Below, piece by piece: positions 7,927-15,187 of a stretch of 64,000 bases of DNA (positions are counted from its first letter, which is position 1; every line of letters starts with the position of its first letter). The DNA is taken from positions 62,001 to 126,000 of the forward strand of contig MVIG01000014.1 in assembly GCA_002086835.1 (NCBI GenBank), written 5' to 3'. The position numbers were made by a program, and so were the translations under genes. The notes beneath the pieces were generated by a model. It ran no database searches. It was not told the DNA's origin and was given only the letters and a program-made list of their open reading frames with translations. This stretch comes from Mycolicibacterium porcinum (GTDB lineage Bacteria; Actinomycetota; Actinomycetes; Mycobacteriales; Mycobacteriaceae).

Positions 7927-8613
7927 TCAGCCGGCGACAGGCCCGCTTCCGTTGTGCAAGTGGGCCTCGAGCAAGCCGCGCGCGGCTGCCGTGGCAGCCT
8001 CGGCGTCGGACTGTTCGATCGCCAGCAAGATCCGCTCGTGCAACTCACTGCTCGGATCATCCACCACGACCGGATAATTGAAGTGCCGGATCGAATCACG
8101 CAGCACGCCTTCGAAACTCTGATAGAGGCTGCCCAGCAAGCTGTTTCGCGACACCCGCGCGATCCCGAGATGGAACGCCACATCATGGTCGACGAAGGCC
8201 TCGATATCGCCGTCCCGCACGGCAGCTCGACGACCTTCGAGGGCAGCGCGCAGGTCGGCCACGTCGTCATCGGTGCGGCGGCTCGCGGCTTGCGCCGCGG
8301 CAAGCAGATCCAGGGACTGACGCACCGCAGTGACCTCGTCCGAATCGGCCGCACGAATGACGTTCTGCAGCACCACCTTTACCTCGTCCTTGGCCACGAC
8401 ATACGTGCCGTCGCCCTGCCTGGTCTCGAGCAGGCCGAGTTGAACGAGCGACCGCACCGCCTCACGAAGAGATGGCCGGCTCACACCGAGCATCTCGATG
8501 AGTTTGACCTCGGTGGGTATCTTCATCCCGATCGGCCAGGTTCCGTTGTGGATGCGCCTGCGAAGCTGATCGACGACGGCGTCCACCACCGACGCCCGAG
8601 CTATCTGCTTCAT
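7927..8613 (-). CDS. FadR-type GntR transcription regulator (paralogue 2)
   Basis: A 228-residue paralogue of the protein at 7058-7714. The winged helix has VDQLRRRIHNGTWPIGMKIPT and LGVSRPSLREAVRSLVQLGL, then RQGDGTYVV. The FCD domain has DHDVAFHLGIARVSRNSLLG, carrying the metal/ligand histidines. ATG 8613 is preceded by AAAGGAAA; a TATGGT -10 candidate lies at 8639-8644 (minus strand), with a CGTC-A-GACG palindrome immediately upstream, so autorepression is plausible. It is divergent from the Ntn amide hydrolase gene at 8706 (92 bases), which is the obvious second target. The two paralogues have clearly diverged in the linker (KDEVKVVLQNVIRA here). Confidence 0.85.
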   Translation of the reverse strand: MKQIARASVVDAVVDQLRRRIHNGTWPIGMKIPTEVKLIEMLGVSRPSLREAVRSLVQLGLLETRQGDGTYVVAKDEVKVVLQNVIRAADSDEVTAVRQSLDLLAAAQAASRRTDDDVADLRAALEGRRAAVRDGDIEAFVDHDVAFHLGIARVSRNSLLGSLYQSFEGVLRDSIRHFNYPVVVDDPSSELHERILLAIEQSDAEAATAAARGLLEAHLHNGSGPVAG

Positions 8614-8645
8614 ACGGTTTCCTTTTCAGATTCGAGACACCATAA

Positions 8646-8654
8646 CGTCAGACG
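8646..8654. promoter_or_regulatory. Putative GntR operator 2
   Basis: CGTC-A-GACG followed by AATTT, 33 bases upstream of the GntR start at 8613 and about 50 bases upstream of the divergent amide hydrolase start. It sits next to the TATGGT -10 candidate of the GntR gene. It shares core, spacing and the 3' AATTT with the site at 7749-7757. Confidence 0.5.
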
Positions 8655-8705
8655 AATTTGCGTGCTCACCGAAATCCCGGCCAGCGAACACCTAGGCTCG
8701 TTCCA

Positions 8706-9731
8706 ATGTGCACGCGAGTCATCTGGCCCGAGGCCGGAGATGCGGTCCTGGTCGGCCGGAACATGGACTTCCACAAGGACCTGATGACCAATCTGTGGAA
8801 GCAACCGCGCGGCGTCGCGCGTGACGACGCGGTGTCCGGCAAGCTCACCTGGACCTCGAAGTACGGCAGCGTCATCGCCTCCGCCTTCGACATCACCTCC
8901 GTCGACGGACTGAACGAGGCGGGTCTGGCCGGCCACATCCTGTGGCTCGCCGAATCGACCTACGGCGAACCCGACGGCTCGCGCACCCAACTCGGTCAGG
9001 CCATCTGGCTGCAGTACTTCCTGGACAACTTCGCCACCGTCGCCGACGCCGTCGCCTGGATCAAGGAGACCGACGTACAGGTGGTGCAGATGGACGATCC
9101 CACCGGCGGCGCCCGGCCCGGACTGCACCTGGCGCTCGATGACGCGACCGGGGACTCGGCCATCATCGAGTACGTCGACGGCCACGCCCGGGTGTACCAC
9201 TCGAAGGACTACCGGGTGATGACCAACTCGCCGACCTTCGATCAGCAACTGGAGCTGGTGAAGTCGTTCACCGGCCTCGGCGGCGACCAGCCACTCCCGG
9301 GCTCCACCCTGGCCAGTGACCGCTTCGCCCGCGCCAGCTACTACTCCGGCCGGCTGCCCACCCCATCCAGTCAGGTGGAGGCCATCGCGGGCATGTTCTC
9401 GGTGATCCGCAACGCCGCGCAGCCCTTCCGCATCCCCGACCCGGGGAAACCCGATGCCTCACAGACCATTTGGCAGGTGGTGCTCGACCTCACCAACAAG
9501 CGCTACGTCTACGAGTCCACCACCCGGCCCAACATCGTGTGGGTGGACCTGGCCGATCTCGACTTCTCGGAGGGCAGCCCGCAACTGAAGCTCGACCTGA
9601 TCGGCGAACTCGCGATACAGGGCGGCATCGCAGGCAACGTGGCCGACAAGTTCGCGGACAAGGGCCCCATGACCTTCCTTTCGCTGAAGATCATGGAAGC
9701 GCTGGAGGCAGCCGAGAAGCACGAGGCCTGA
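8706..9731 (+). CDS. Linear-amide C-N hydrolase (choloylglycine hydrolase family, Ntn fold)
   Basis: A 341-residue Ntn hydrolase. After removal of Met1 the nucleophile is Cys2 (MCTRVIWPEAGDAVLVGRNM). Arg18 and Asp21 (GRNMDFH) are at the positions known from bile-salt hydrolase and penicillin V acylase. NSPTFDQQLE near residue 176 corresponds to the conserved asparagine region. No signal peptide, so it acts in the cytosol unless otherwise exported. Natural substrates in actinobacteria include acyl-amides such as N-acyl-homoserine lactones or conjugated bile acids; the real one is unknown. ATG 8706 lies seven bases after TAGGCT (8693-8698), so the transcript is probably leaderless, and processing to Cys2 requires this start. 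Confidence 0.85.
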   Translation: MCTRVIWPEAGDAVLVGRNMDFHKDLMTNLWKQPRGVARDDAVSGKLTWTSKYGSVIASAFDITSVDGLNEAGLAGHILWLAESTYGEPDGSRTQLGQAIWLQYFLDNFATVADAVAWIKETDVQVVQMDDPTGGARPGLHLALDDATGDSAIIEYVDGHARVYHSKDYRVMTNSPTFDQQLELVKSFTGLGGDQPLPGSTLASDRFARASYYSGRLPTPSSQVEAIAGMFSVIRNAAQPFRIPDPGKPDASQTIWQVVLDLTNKRYVYESTTRPNIVWVDLADLDFSEGSPQLKLDLIGELAIQGGIAGNVADKFADKGPMTFLSLKIMEALEAAEKHEA

Positions 9732-9841
9732 CGCCGACGAGGATGCGCAACTGACACCGTCGGGTCCATCGTTTACGAGCCAGCAACATCGCAAATCCGC
9801 TCGCCGTGCATCGCTAGGTGCAAAGATCTAGACTCCGACTC

Positions 9842-10120
9842 ATGTTCAGCAACCGTCATATCTTCCGCGGGCCATCCGTTGACCTGACCTCCACGCAAGA
9901 GACCGCGGCCAGGAATGCGGCCCGCCGAGCTGCACGAGAGGCTCGGCGTTCACTGCGCACCGCCCGTGGGCAGTATCGGCGCTACCGTGCCGGCGCGGGA
10001 GCCGTCTACCTGGACTGGCCGCGCTGGCACGGGGAGTACCTCAACGAGTACCACGGCGGTGGCGGGGTCAACGAAGGTGGCCTCCAAGTCGGCACCAACG
10101 TTCCCGGCGACGCCATCTGA
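9842..10120 (+). CDS. Arg/Gly-rich small hypothetical protein
   Basis: A 92-residue product beginning MFSNRHIFRGPSV. A strongly basic central helix (AARNAARRAAREARRSLRTA, about 22-41) is followed by WPRWHGEYLNEYHGGGGVNEGG. There is no membrane segment. It has no ribosome site, but TAGACT at 9829-9834 lies seven bases before the ATG, which fits a leaderless message and is the main support for this start. I do not recognise the family. The basic helix could bind nucleic acid. Confidence 0.45.
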   Translation: MFSNRHIFRGPSVDLTSTQETAARNAARRAAREARRSLRTARGQYRRYRAGAGAVYLDWPRWHGEYLNEYHGGGGVNEGGLQVGTNVPGDAI

Positions 10121-10144
10121 CTGCTGCTGGAGCGGCCGGTCACG

Positions 10145-10636
10145 TCAGTCGATGAGGCTCGCCAAAGCCGGATCGGCGAACAAGGCCGTCGGGATCCCAA
10201 GAACCTGCTTGGGGCGCACTCGGAGCACGATCAGTGCACCGGCCGGGCGGACCGAGATGATGTTGCTGCGGTCGATGACCAGAGTCGACGCCGGTGTGTC
10301 GATACGGATTCGGGTTTCATCGCCGCCGGACGCCCATCGTGATCCGGTGCGCAGAACTCGCCGGTTCTGGACGTAGGCGCACACCAGGCTCACCGCGACA
10401 GCGAACGCCGCGTACACCACGGCCGCCCCTGCGAATACCGCTGCACCGACGACCCATCCGCTGCCGTTGACGACACACCCCGCGGCGGCGATCGCCGCGA
10501 CCACCGTTGTGACTGTCAGCAGCCGTTTCCACAACGCGGGTTGCCGGAGAATCGAATGCGTCGCCCGACGCGCGTCGCCGGGCCGAGCGGTCCACTCCGT
10601 GGTGGCCTTGGGCATCTGATCCACGCTGCCGGTCAC
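10145..10636 (-). CDS. Two-helix membrane protein, YcxB-like
   Basis: A 163-residue protein if started at GTG 10636, or 156 from ATG 10615. Two adjacent hydrophobic segments (LLTVTTVVAAIAAAGCVV and VGAAVFAGAAVVYAAFAVAV) precede a C-terminal beta-rich domain, with IDTPASTLVIDRSNIISV and LIVLRVRPKQVLGIPTALF. This layout resembles YcxB-like proteins, a poorly known family with a PH-like domain after two helices. I prefer GTG 10636 because a CAGACT -10 candidate (10643-10648 on the minus strand) lies six bases upstream; neither start has a ribosome site. Divergent from the DUF2200 gene. Confidence 0.6.
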   Translation of the reverse strand: MTGSVDQMPKATTEWTARPGDARRATHSILRQPALWKRLLTVTTVVAAIAAAGCVVNGSGWVVGAAVFAGAAVVYAAFAVAVSLVCAYVQNRRVLRTGSRWASGGDETRIRIDTPASTLVIDRSNIISVRPAGALIVLRVRPKQVLGIPTALFADPALASLID

Positions 10637-10688
10637 AAATGCAGTCTGGCACGGGAGTCGGGACGCCACCACGCCGTAGCCTCGACGC

Positions 10689-11036
10689 ATGGAGCACCGG
10701 ATTTTCGGCACCGCAGTGGCCGCGGTGTACCCGCACTACCTGGCGAAGATGCAGCGCAAGGGCCGCACACAGGCCGAACTCGACGAGGCCATCTGCTGGC
10801 TGACCGGCTTCGACGAGACGACGCTGCGGGGCCACCTCGATGACGAGACCACGTTCGCGGAGTTCTTCGCCGACGCCTCGCTGAACCCGAACGCCACGCT
10901 CATCACCGGTGTCGTGTGCGGGGTGAAGGTCCAGGAGGTCGAGGATCCGCTGATGCGGAAGATTCGCTACCTCGACAAGCTCGTCGACGAGCTCGCGCGC
11001 GGCAAGCCGATGAACAAGGTGCTGCGCACCGCGTAG
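10689..11036 (+). CDS. DUF2200 family protein
   Basis: A 115-residue protein. The family pattern is clear: VYPHYLAKMQRKGRTQAELD, CWLTGFDE, LNPNATLITGVVCGVKVQ and [20 protein letters not shown]. Function of DUF2200 is unknown; it is a small soluble family found across many bacteria. ATG 10689 follows TAGCCT (10677-10682) by six bases, so the message is probably leaderless. A degraded second copy of the last two thirds of this gene lies at 15188-15417, about 4.2 kb away in the same orientation. Confidence 0.8.
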   Translation: MEHRIFGTAVAAVYPHYLAKMQRKGRTQAELDEAICWLTGFDETTLRGHLDDETTFAEFFADASLNPNATLITGVVCGVKVQEVEDPLMRKIRYLDKLVDELARGKPMNKVLRTA

Positions 11037-11146
11037 CCGGCGCCGACGATACCGACCGGTGCGACGCCGGAATTGGGATCGGTAGCTTCGCGGCGTGTGG
11101 TCCGCTTCGTCCCGTATCGACGTAGACGACACGGGAGGACGAGATC

Positions 11147-11425
11147 ATGTGGTGGATGATTCCGGTGGCGGTCATCGCATTCGACATTGCGCTCTTCGCG
11201 ATCTTCGCAACCGTCGGTAGGCGGCGGCTTCGTGGGCTTGGGAGAGCCCGTCGCGGGAGGTTCGGGTCGGCTGCCGGCGCCGGCGGAGCTGCCATCTGGG
11301 CGACCGGTGCTGACTCCGGTTTCGGCGACGGAGGCCATGGGGGCCACTCGGGTTGCGGTGGTGGCCACAGCGGCTGCGGCGGTGGAAGCAGTTGCGGCGG
11401 TGGCGGTTGCGGAGGAGGCTGCTGA
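11147..11425 (+). CDS. Membrane-anchored Cys/Gly/His-rich small protein
   Basis: A 92-residue protein. One N-terminal membrane segment (MWWMIPVAVIAFDIALFAIF) is followed by an Arg-rich stretch and an Ala/Gly linker. The last 31 residues consist almost only of Gly, Cys, His and Ser: GGHGGHSGCGGGHSGCGGG then SSCGGGGCGGGC at the C-terminus, with five cysteines and three histidines. Similar tails occur on actinobacterial TIGR04222-type membrane proteins, but that N-terminal domain is missing here. Start ATG 11147 follows GGGAGG by seven bases. The stop overlaps the next start by one base, so the pair is co-translated. Metal binding or being a modified peptide are both possible; nothing proves either. 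Confidence 0.7.
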   Translation: MWWMIPVAVIAFDIALFAIFATVGRRRLRGLGRARRGRFGSAAGAGGAAIWATGADSGFGDGGHGGHSGCGGGHSGCGGGSSCGGGGCGGGC

Positions 11426-12006
11426 TGATCACGCTGCGGAAGCCCGGCGCCCGGCACGCCGCCGGGCAGGTGATCGCCGATCTGGAGTTGCCGGAGGCGG
11501 TGTTCAAGACCTGCCCCTGGCAACCGCGTGAACTCGTCGAAGTCGGCCTGCGGCAGTGGTTTCGGTGCTGCGCGGTAGCACTGCGCGACGGTCAGGTCAT
11601 CGGAATGCCGTCGCGTGCAGTCGATGAAGCGTGGCATGGTCTGATCCTGTGCACCGTCCGCTACGCGGCATTCTGTGACGCCGCCTACGGGAGGTTCCTG
11701 CACCACCATCCCGAGGGCGGCAGGCCGCCCGCCACCGAAGCCGCAGGTGAGTGCATGGATGAACAGTTGCGCCGCACCGTCATCGCCTGGTCCATGGTCG
11801 CTGAGCCGGGTGAACGGTGCGTCCTGTGGGATCTCGATACTCGCCTCGGGCTCGATGAGCCATGGGGCATCGCTGCGCACCGGGTCGCGCAAATCGACGC
11901 GGCACTGACCGGCCGCCGCGTTTCCGGATCAGGTGGTCCCCGCAGGGATGAAGGTTGCGCCGGGCCGAGGCGTCCAACTCGGCCATCTATGTCGCGAAAG
12001 ACATGA
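11425..12006 (+). CDS. Partner of the Cys/Gly-rich protein (glycine-rich-domain-protein-like, DUF1399-like)
   Basis: A 193-residue protein from ATG 11425. Central sequence MPSRAVDEAWHGLILCTVRY followed by AAFCDAAYGRFLHHHPEG (residues about 70-108) resembles the VDxxWHxH/C segment of glycine-rich-domain-containing (DUF1399-like) proteins, with conserved His, Cys and Trp. The C-terminal 25 residues are low complexity and basic. No membrane segment. Its ribosome site, GGAGGAGG, lies inside the glycine codons of the preceding gene. In other actinobacteria I recall similar genes next to membrane proteins with Gly/Cys tails, so it likely handles or modifies that tail; this is inference. Confidence 0.6.
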   Translation: MITLRKPGARHAAGQVIADLELPEAVFKTCPWQPRELVEVGLRQWFRCCAVALRDGQVIGMPSRAVDEAWHGLILCTVRYAAFCDAAYGRFLHHHPEGGRPPATEAAGECMDEQLRRTVIAWSMVAEPGERCVLWDLDTRLGLDEPWGIAAHRVAQIDAALTGRRVSGSGGPRRDEGCAGPRRPTRPSMSRKT

Positions 12007-12007
12007 G

Positions 12008-12142
12008 TCACCAATCGTCTTCCTCGTCATCCTGTTCGAGCGGCGGGCGCGGCTTCCGCATCACCGACACCGCCCAGATCACGCCGCCGATCAGCGTCGC
12101 GACCATCGCGAAGAAGAGCAGCTGTCCCGCCAGTGCGGCCAT
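12008..12142 (-). CDS. Single-helix membrane microprotein
   Basis: A 44-residue product, MAALAGQLLFFAMVATLIGG then a short basic turn (SVMRKPRPP) and an acidic end (LEQDDEEDDW). One transmembrane helix with a charged cytosolic tail. ATG 12142 has GAGGGG six bases upstream; in-frame ATGs at 12148 and 12172 lack this spacing. It converges on the gene ending at 12006. Function unknown; the pattern of one helix plus an acidic tail is common in small regulators of membrane complexes. Confidence 0.5.
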   Translation of the reverse strand: MAALAGQLLFFAMVATLIGGVIWAVSVMRKPRPPLEQDDEEDDW

Positions 12143-12340
12143 CGTCATCCCCCTCGGTGTGTAGCCGTCCATAGAAATCCCACCATGCCGTAGGTTGGTA
12201 CCGCAGCTGGGACATCTGCGCGGACTGATCACGCGAACTGTCCCATCCGCGTCGGGTAGTCCCACCGGCGGCGAATGCCTGGTCGGGAGTGAGATCTCGC
12301 GTGGGCGCCGCGCGGCGTCTCTGGGGAGGGTGAGGCCGAC
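12143..12340. other. Intergenic stretch between divergent small genes
   Basis: About 200 bases separating the microprotein (minus) from the exported protein (plus). I see the GGGGAGGG ribosome site of the gene at 12341, but no convincing repeat, RNA gene or clear -10/-35 pair. Confidence 0.4.
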
Positions 12341-12577
12341 GTGAAGAGAAGCGTGATCATCACCGGCATCGCCGTTGCGCTGCTGATCGCAGTGCTCGTT
12401 GCGCCGGCCAAGGTGACATGTCCGAACGGCCCCTGCACTACCGCGCCTGACGCACAGGGAAACGTTCACCGCTACTACGAGATGAAGCCGCTGGGCGCCG
12501 CGCTGATCGAGGAAGTGACCGGCCTCCGGGTCCCGATTCATTACTCATCGGGCGTGGACACGGAGTCCCTCAGGTAG
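12341..12577 (+). CDS. Small exported or membrane-anchored protein, unknown
   Basis: A 78-residue protein from GTG 12341 behind GGGGAGGGTGAGG. Residues 1-24 (MKRSVIITGIAVALLIAVLV) form a signal peptide or anchor. The outer part has CPNGPC, a likely disulfide pair, then GNVHRYYEMKPLGAALIEEV. No known family. The 3' end overlaps the convergent gene by 8 bases. The cysteine pair argues for an extracytoplasmic location. Confidence 0.6.
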   Translation: MKRSVIITGIAVALLIAVLVAPAKVTCPNGPCTTAPDAQGNVHRYYEMKPLGAALIEEVTGLRVPIHYSSGVDTESLR

Positions 12578-12803
12578 CTGCCCGGCCATCCTCTGCGCAG
12601 AGCGCGGGTCCGACTCGCTGCGCGCTCGACCGCCAACCCAGTACGCCTTGCCAGACCAGCGTGACGATCACTGCCGATGTGAATGCCGCCCACCACCATG
12701 ACCCGCCAGCAACCCAGCCGACCAGCAGGACTGTGGCTGAGGCGAACAGGATCGTGTTGAGAATCCACAGATCGCCCCACATCCGCTTCAGCACACTCCG
12801 CAT
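12570..12803 (-). CDS. Two-helix small membrane protein, unknown
   Basis: A 77-residue protein beginning MRSVLKRMWGDLW. Two hydrophobic segments: ILNTILFASATVLLVGWVAG and SWWWAAFTSAVIVTLVWQGV, separated by a short turn. The C-terminus is basic then neutral. ATG 12803 lies seven bases from TAGAGT (12811-12816, minus strand), so a leaderless message is likely. It is near-divergent from the membrane gene at 12845. No family recognised. Confidence 0.55.
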   Translation of the reverse strand: MRSVLKRMWGDLWILNTILFASATVLLVGWVAGGSWWWAAFTSAVIVTLVWQGVLGWRSSAQRVGPALCAEDGRAAT

Positions 12804-12844
12804 CCAGCAAACTCTACAGCGCCTTCGACCAGTACCCTTCTGGC

Positions 12845-13390
12845 ATGTCACTTCGGAACGCTGCGACATGGCTCCAGCGCGCCACAGACATCGTATTCGT
12901 CGTAGCGGCGGCCTACCTGTGCTGGACGCTGGTGTGGTGCGGCGGTCCGTTCGAGCGCATGGGCTGGATCTTCCCTGCGTTCTTCGTCGGACCCCCGCTG
13001 CTACTGGCCGGCGCGGTCTACTTCGGGGTCTGTGCTGCGCGCGGCCGGCGAGTGGCGGTGCCCGTTGCCGCGATCGCCGCGGTGGTCGCCCTGTCGGCGG
13101 TCCTGATCGGCACAGGGGTGGTACAGAAGGCGCGGTGGGCGCATGCCCGTTCCGCAGTACTCGCCATCGCGGACCAACCGCCGGGGCGTGGCGAAACTCA
13201 GCACCGCTGGATCGGCAGCTACCCCGCCACCGTGCACACGAACACGTCCGGCACTGTCCTGATCAAGTTCGAGAACAGCTGGGATGGGCTGCTCTACGTG
13301 CCGGCTGGGATGAAGGCACCTGATCGGGACAGCGACCTGACGATCGGCCCCGAGGTGTTGCCGCGCTGGTGGTACTACGACACCGACTGA
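12845..13390 (+). CDS. Membrane protein with C-terminal beta domain, unknown
   Basis: A 181-residue protein. Three hydrophobic segments lie at about 15-33, 42-62 and 72-92 (RVAVPVAAIAAVVALSAVLI). They are followed by a soluble tail with a compact beta pattern, GTVLIKFENSWDGLLYVPAG, and the end PRWWYYDTD. ATG 12845 is six bases after TACCCT (12833-12838), implying a leaderless transcript. It sits in the run of small unknown genes leading to the Imm51 gene, which suggests a shared context, but I see no toxin. Confidence 0.55.
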   Translation: MSLRNAATWLQRATDIVFVVAAAYLCWTLVWCGGPFERMGWIFPAFFVGPPLLLAGAVYFGVCAARGRRVAVPVAAIAAVVALSAVLIGTGVVQKARWAHARSAVLAIADQPPGRGETQHRWIGSYPATVHTNTSGTVLIKFENSWDGLLYVPAGMKAPDRDSDLTIGPEVLPRWWYYDTD

Positions 13391-13497
13391 TCGGCTTTTC
13401 TGGGACGAGATCGCCTGTTACCGAACGCATCAGGCGAGCGGGTTGGCAGCCACCCGCACGAACGAGGTGGAGCTGACAGCGGATATCGTCACGAACC

Positions 13498-13824
13498 ATG
13501 GAACCCCTCCGCATCGTCGAGACGTCGAACGGCAATTACTCACTCCTGCTCAACGCCGGGGAGACGCCATCTGACCAAGCGGTTGAGGCGCTCGGCCACG
13601 AGCCGAACGGCTACTTCTGGGAGGGCGTGGCCCAGCGCCTGGCACCGGAGTTGATCAAGCAGGTCGGGCTCGACAGCGAAGGCGGGATGTTCTGCGCGTA
13701 CGGCACCAATCGAGCGGCGCTCGAGCAACTCGGCGCTGCACTCGCCTCCGTGGTGAACGATCCCGCAAAGGTCCGCGACGTGGTCGCCACCGCTGAGGCC
13801 GATGGCTTCGAGTTCGACGACTAG
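13498..13824 (+). CDS. Imm51 family immunity protein (orphan)
   Basis: A 108-residue acidic protein: MEPLRIVETSNGNYSLLLNA, then EALGHEPNGYFWEGVAQRLA, MFCAYGTNRAALEQLGAAL and the end EADGFEFDD. These are the hallmarks of Imm51, a family that neutralises toxin domains of polymorphic toxins. No toxin gene with an export domain is visible in this window, so this is an orphan immunity gene. ATG 13498 is eight bases after TATCGT (13484-13489), consistent with a leaderless message. The next gene starts five bases after its stop, so they are probably one operon. Confidence 0.7.
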   Translation: MEPLRIVETSNGNYSLLLNAGETPSDQAVEALGHEPNGYFWEGVAQRLAPELIKQVGLDSEGGMFCAYGTNRAALEQLGAALASVVNDPAKVRDVVATAEADGFEFDD

Positions 13825-13829
13825 TCGAA

Positions 13830-14756
13830 ATGCTCACCTCCCCTGGCGTGATTGACATCCTCGATCCGATGTCGGGCCTCGTTTCTGCTGTCGACGCAGG
13901 CGGGCGTCGCGCTTTCGTGCTGTGGCGAGATGGAGCCGTGCGTCTTCTCGACGACAAACTCGCCGAGATCGCGCAGCGAGAGCTCCCTCTGGAGGATGAC
14001 GTCTGCGTCCTTGCGGCGTCAGGCCTCGATCTGGTCGTACTCGCCTGCGCCGGTGGGCTCGTCATCGCCGGAGAGGAAGTGGTCACCGTGCCCGGAATGC
14101 CCGCCGACGCCGCTGCGCTCCTGGGCGGCCGACCTGTAGTCGCAGTCCCCGACGGCGAGAGGCATCGGCTGCGCGTGCTCGATTCCGCCACCGGGGCGAT
14201 CCTCGACGACCAGGCGATCGACGCCGAAGATGCGCGCGCCTTCCTGCATCCCCATCCGGTCCAAGACACGGCGATCCTTGAGCTCGCCATGGGACAGGAT
14301 GGCGTTCTCGCCTACCGTGTCGATGTCGAGGGATCGCGCCTACATCTGACCGAGATACTCGCCGGAGATGATCCCGTGATCGGGGGCTTCAGTCCGTCGG
14401 GCACGAAGCTACTCGTCACCCCGTATCCCAGCGATCCGGAGACCGTACGGGTGCTGTCGTGGCCGGATCTGAACGAGATCTCACGGCTCGACGCAAGTGA
14501 CGTCGGCGCCGAGTACGGTTTTGGACTCGCCGGCTGCTGGATCAACGACGGGCGAGTCGCCGTGTACGCGACCGAGGACGCACTGATCGTCGCCGACGAG
14601 AACTTCGACTCATCCGAACGCCTCGTCCTGCCGATCGACTTCGGCGACGAGGGGGAGATCGAGAAGCTCACACATTTGAGTTCGGGGAACGTCGCCATCG
14701 GTGCCTGGACGCCATCCGGTCGGCTCACCCTCGTCGTGCGCCTGGTCGACGAATAG
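13830..14756 (+). CDS. Beta-propeller-like protein, unknown
   Basis: A 308-residue protein made almost entirely of short beta-strand repeats, e.g. AFVLWRDGAVRLLDDKLAEI, LVVLACAGGLVIAGEEVVTV, VVAVPDGERHRLRVLDSATG and VRVLSWPDLNEISRLDASD. The periodic hydrophobic-turn-hydrophobic pattern fits a six- or seven-bladed propeller. No signal peptide. It follows the Imm51 gene by 5 bases without its own ribosome site, so translation is probably coupled. It may be a second immunity or regulatory partner; this is inferred from position only. Confidence 0.6.
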   Translation: MLTSPGVIDILDPMSGLVSAVDAGGRRAFVLWRDGAVRLLDDKLAEIAQRELPLEDDVCVLAASGLDLVVLACAGGLVIAGEEVVTVPGMPADAAALLGGRPVVAVPDGERHRLRVLDSATGAILDDQAIDAEDARAFLHPHPVQDTAILELAMGQDGVLAYRVDVEGSRLHLTEILAGDDPVIGGFSPSGTKLLVTPYPSDPETVRVLSWPDLNEISRLDASDVGAEYGFGLAGCWINDGRVAVYATEDALIVADENFDSSERLVLPIDFGDEGEIEKLTHLSSGNVAIGAWTPSGRLTLVVRLVDE

Positions 14757-14802
14757 GGCTGCGACTGTCAACACCTCGGCAAGCACGCCAGAACGAGCCA
14801 CG

Positions 14803-15147
14803 TCACCGATGAAGGGTGGAGTCGTCCTCGACCTCGTCGGGAGGCATTTCCTCGCGGTACCACTCGTGCTCCGGCGAGGGCCGGAATGCCAACCAGCCCA
14901 CTGGGAGATCCGCCAACGCGCGCAGCGATGGGTCGGCGCCGACCACGCACCCCATGCACGCGAGCTTGATCTCCCGGACCGGGTCCGGAGTCTCACACAC
15001 GAACTGCCATTCACCTTGGTGATCGTGGAACACGGTCAAGATCGGTAGGCCGTCCTCGAGGACCTGACGGGTGGTGAAGGCCGCGATGTTGACCGGCGTA
15101 GCAAAGGGCCAATCCGATTCATCTGCGCATGCCATAACGCAAATCAT
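14803..15147 (-). CDS. Conserved hypothetical protein with DLPxGW motif
   Basis: A 114-residue soluble protein from ATG 15147 (or ATG 15135). Recognisable segments: WPFATPVNIAAFTTRQVLED, ILTVFHDHQGEWQF, ADPSLRALADLPVGWLAFR and EHEWYREEMP. I have seen this pattern, with HD..G.WQF and ADLPxGW, in unnamed bacterial families of about 100 residues, but know no function. Two cysteines (CMGC) lie mid-protein. It converges toward the propeller gene and is followed upstream by the DUF2200 fragment. Its placement beside Imm51 makes an immunity-type role conceivable. Confidence 0.55.
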   Translation of the reverse strand: MICVMACADESDWPFATPVNIAAFTTRQVLEDGLPILTVFHDHQGEWQFVCETPDPVREIKLACMGCVVGADPSLRALADLPVGWLAFRPSPEHEWYREEMPPDEVEDDSTLHR

Positions 15148-15187
15148 AACTTCAGCAAACTCCAGGCGCGCATCAGAACAGCAATCC

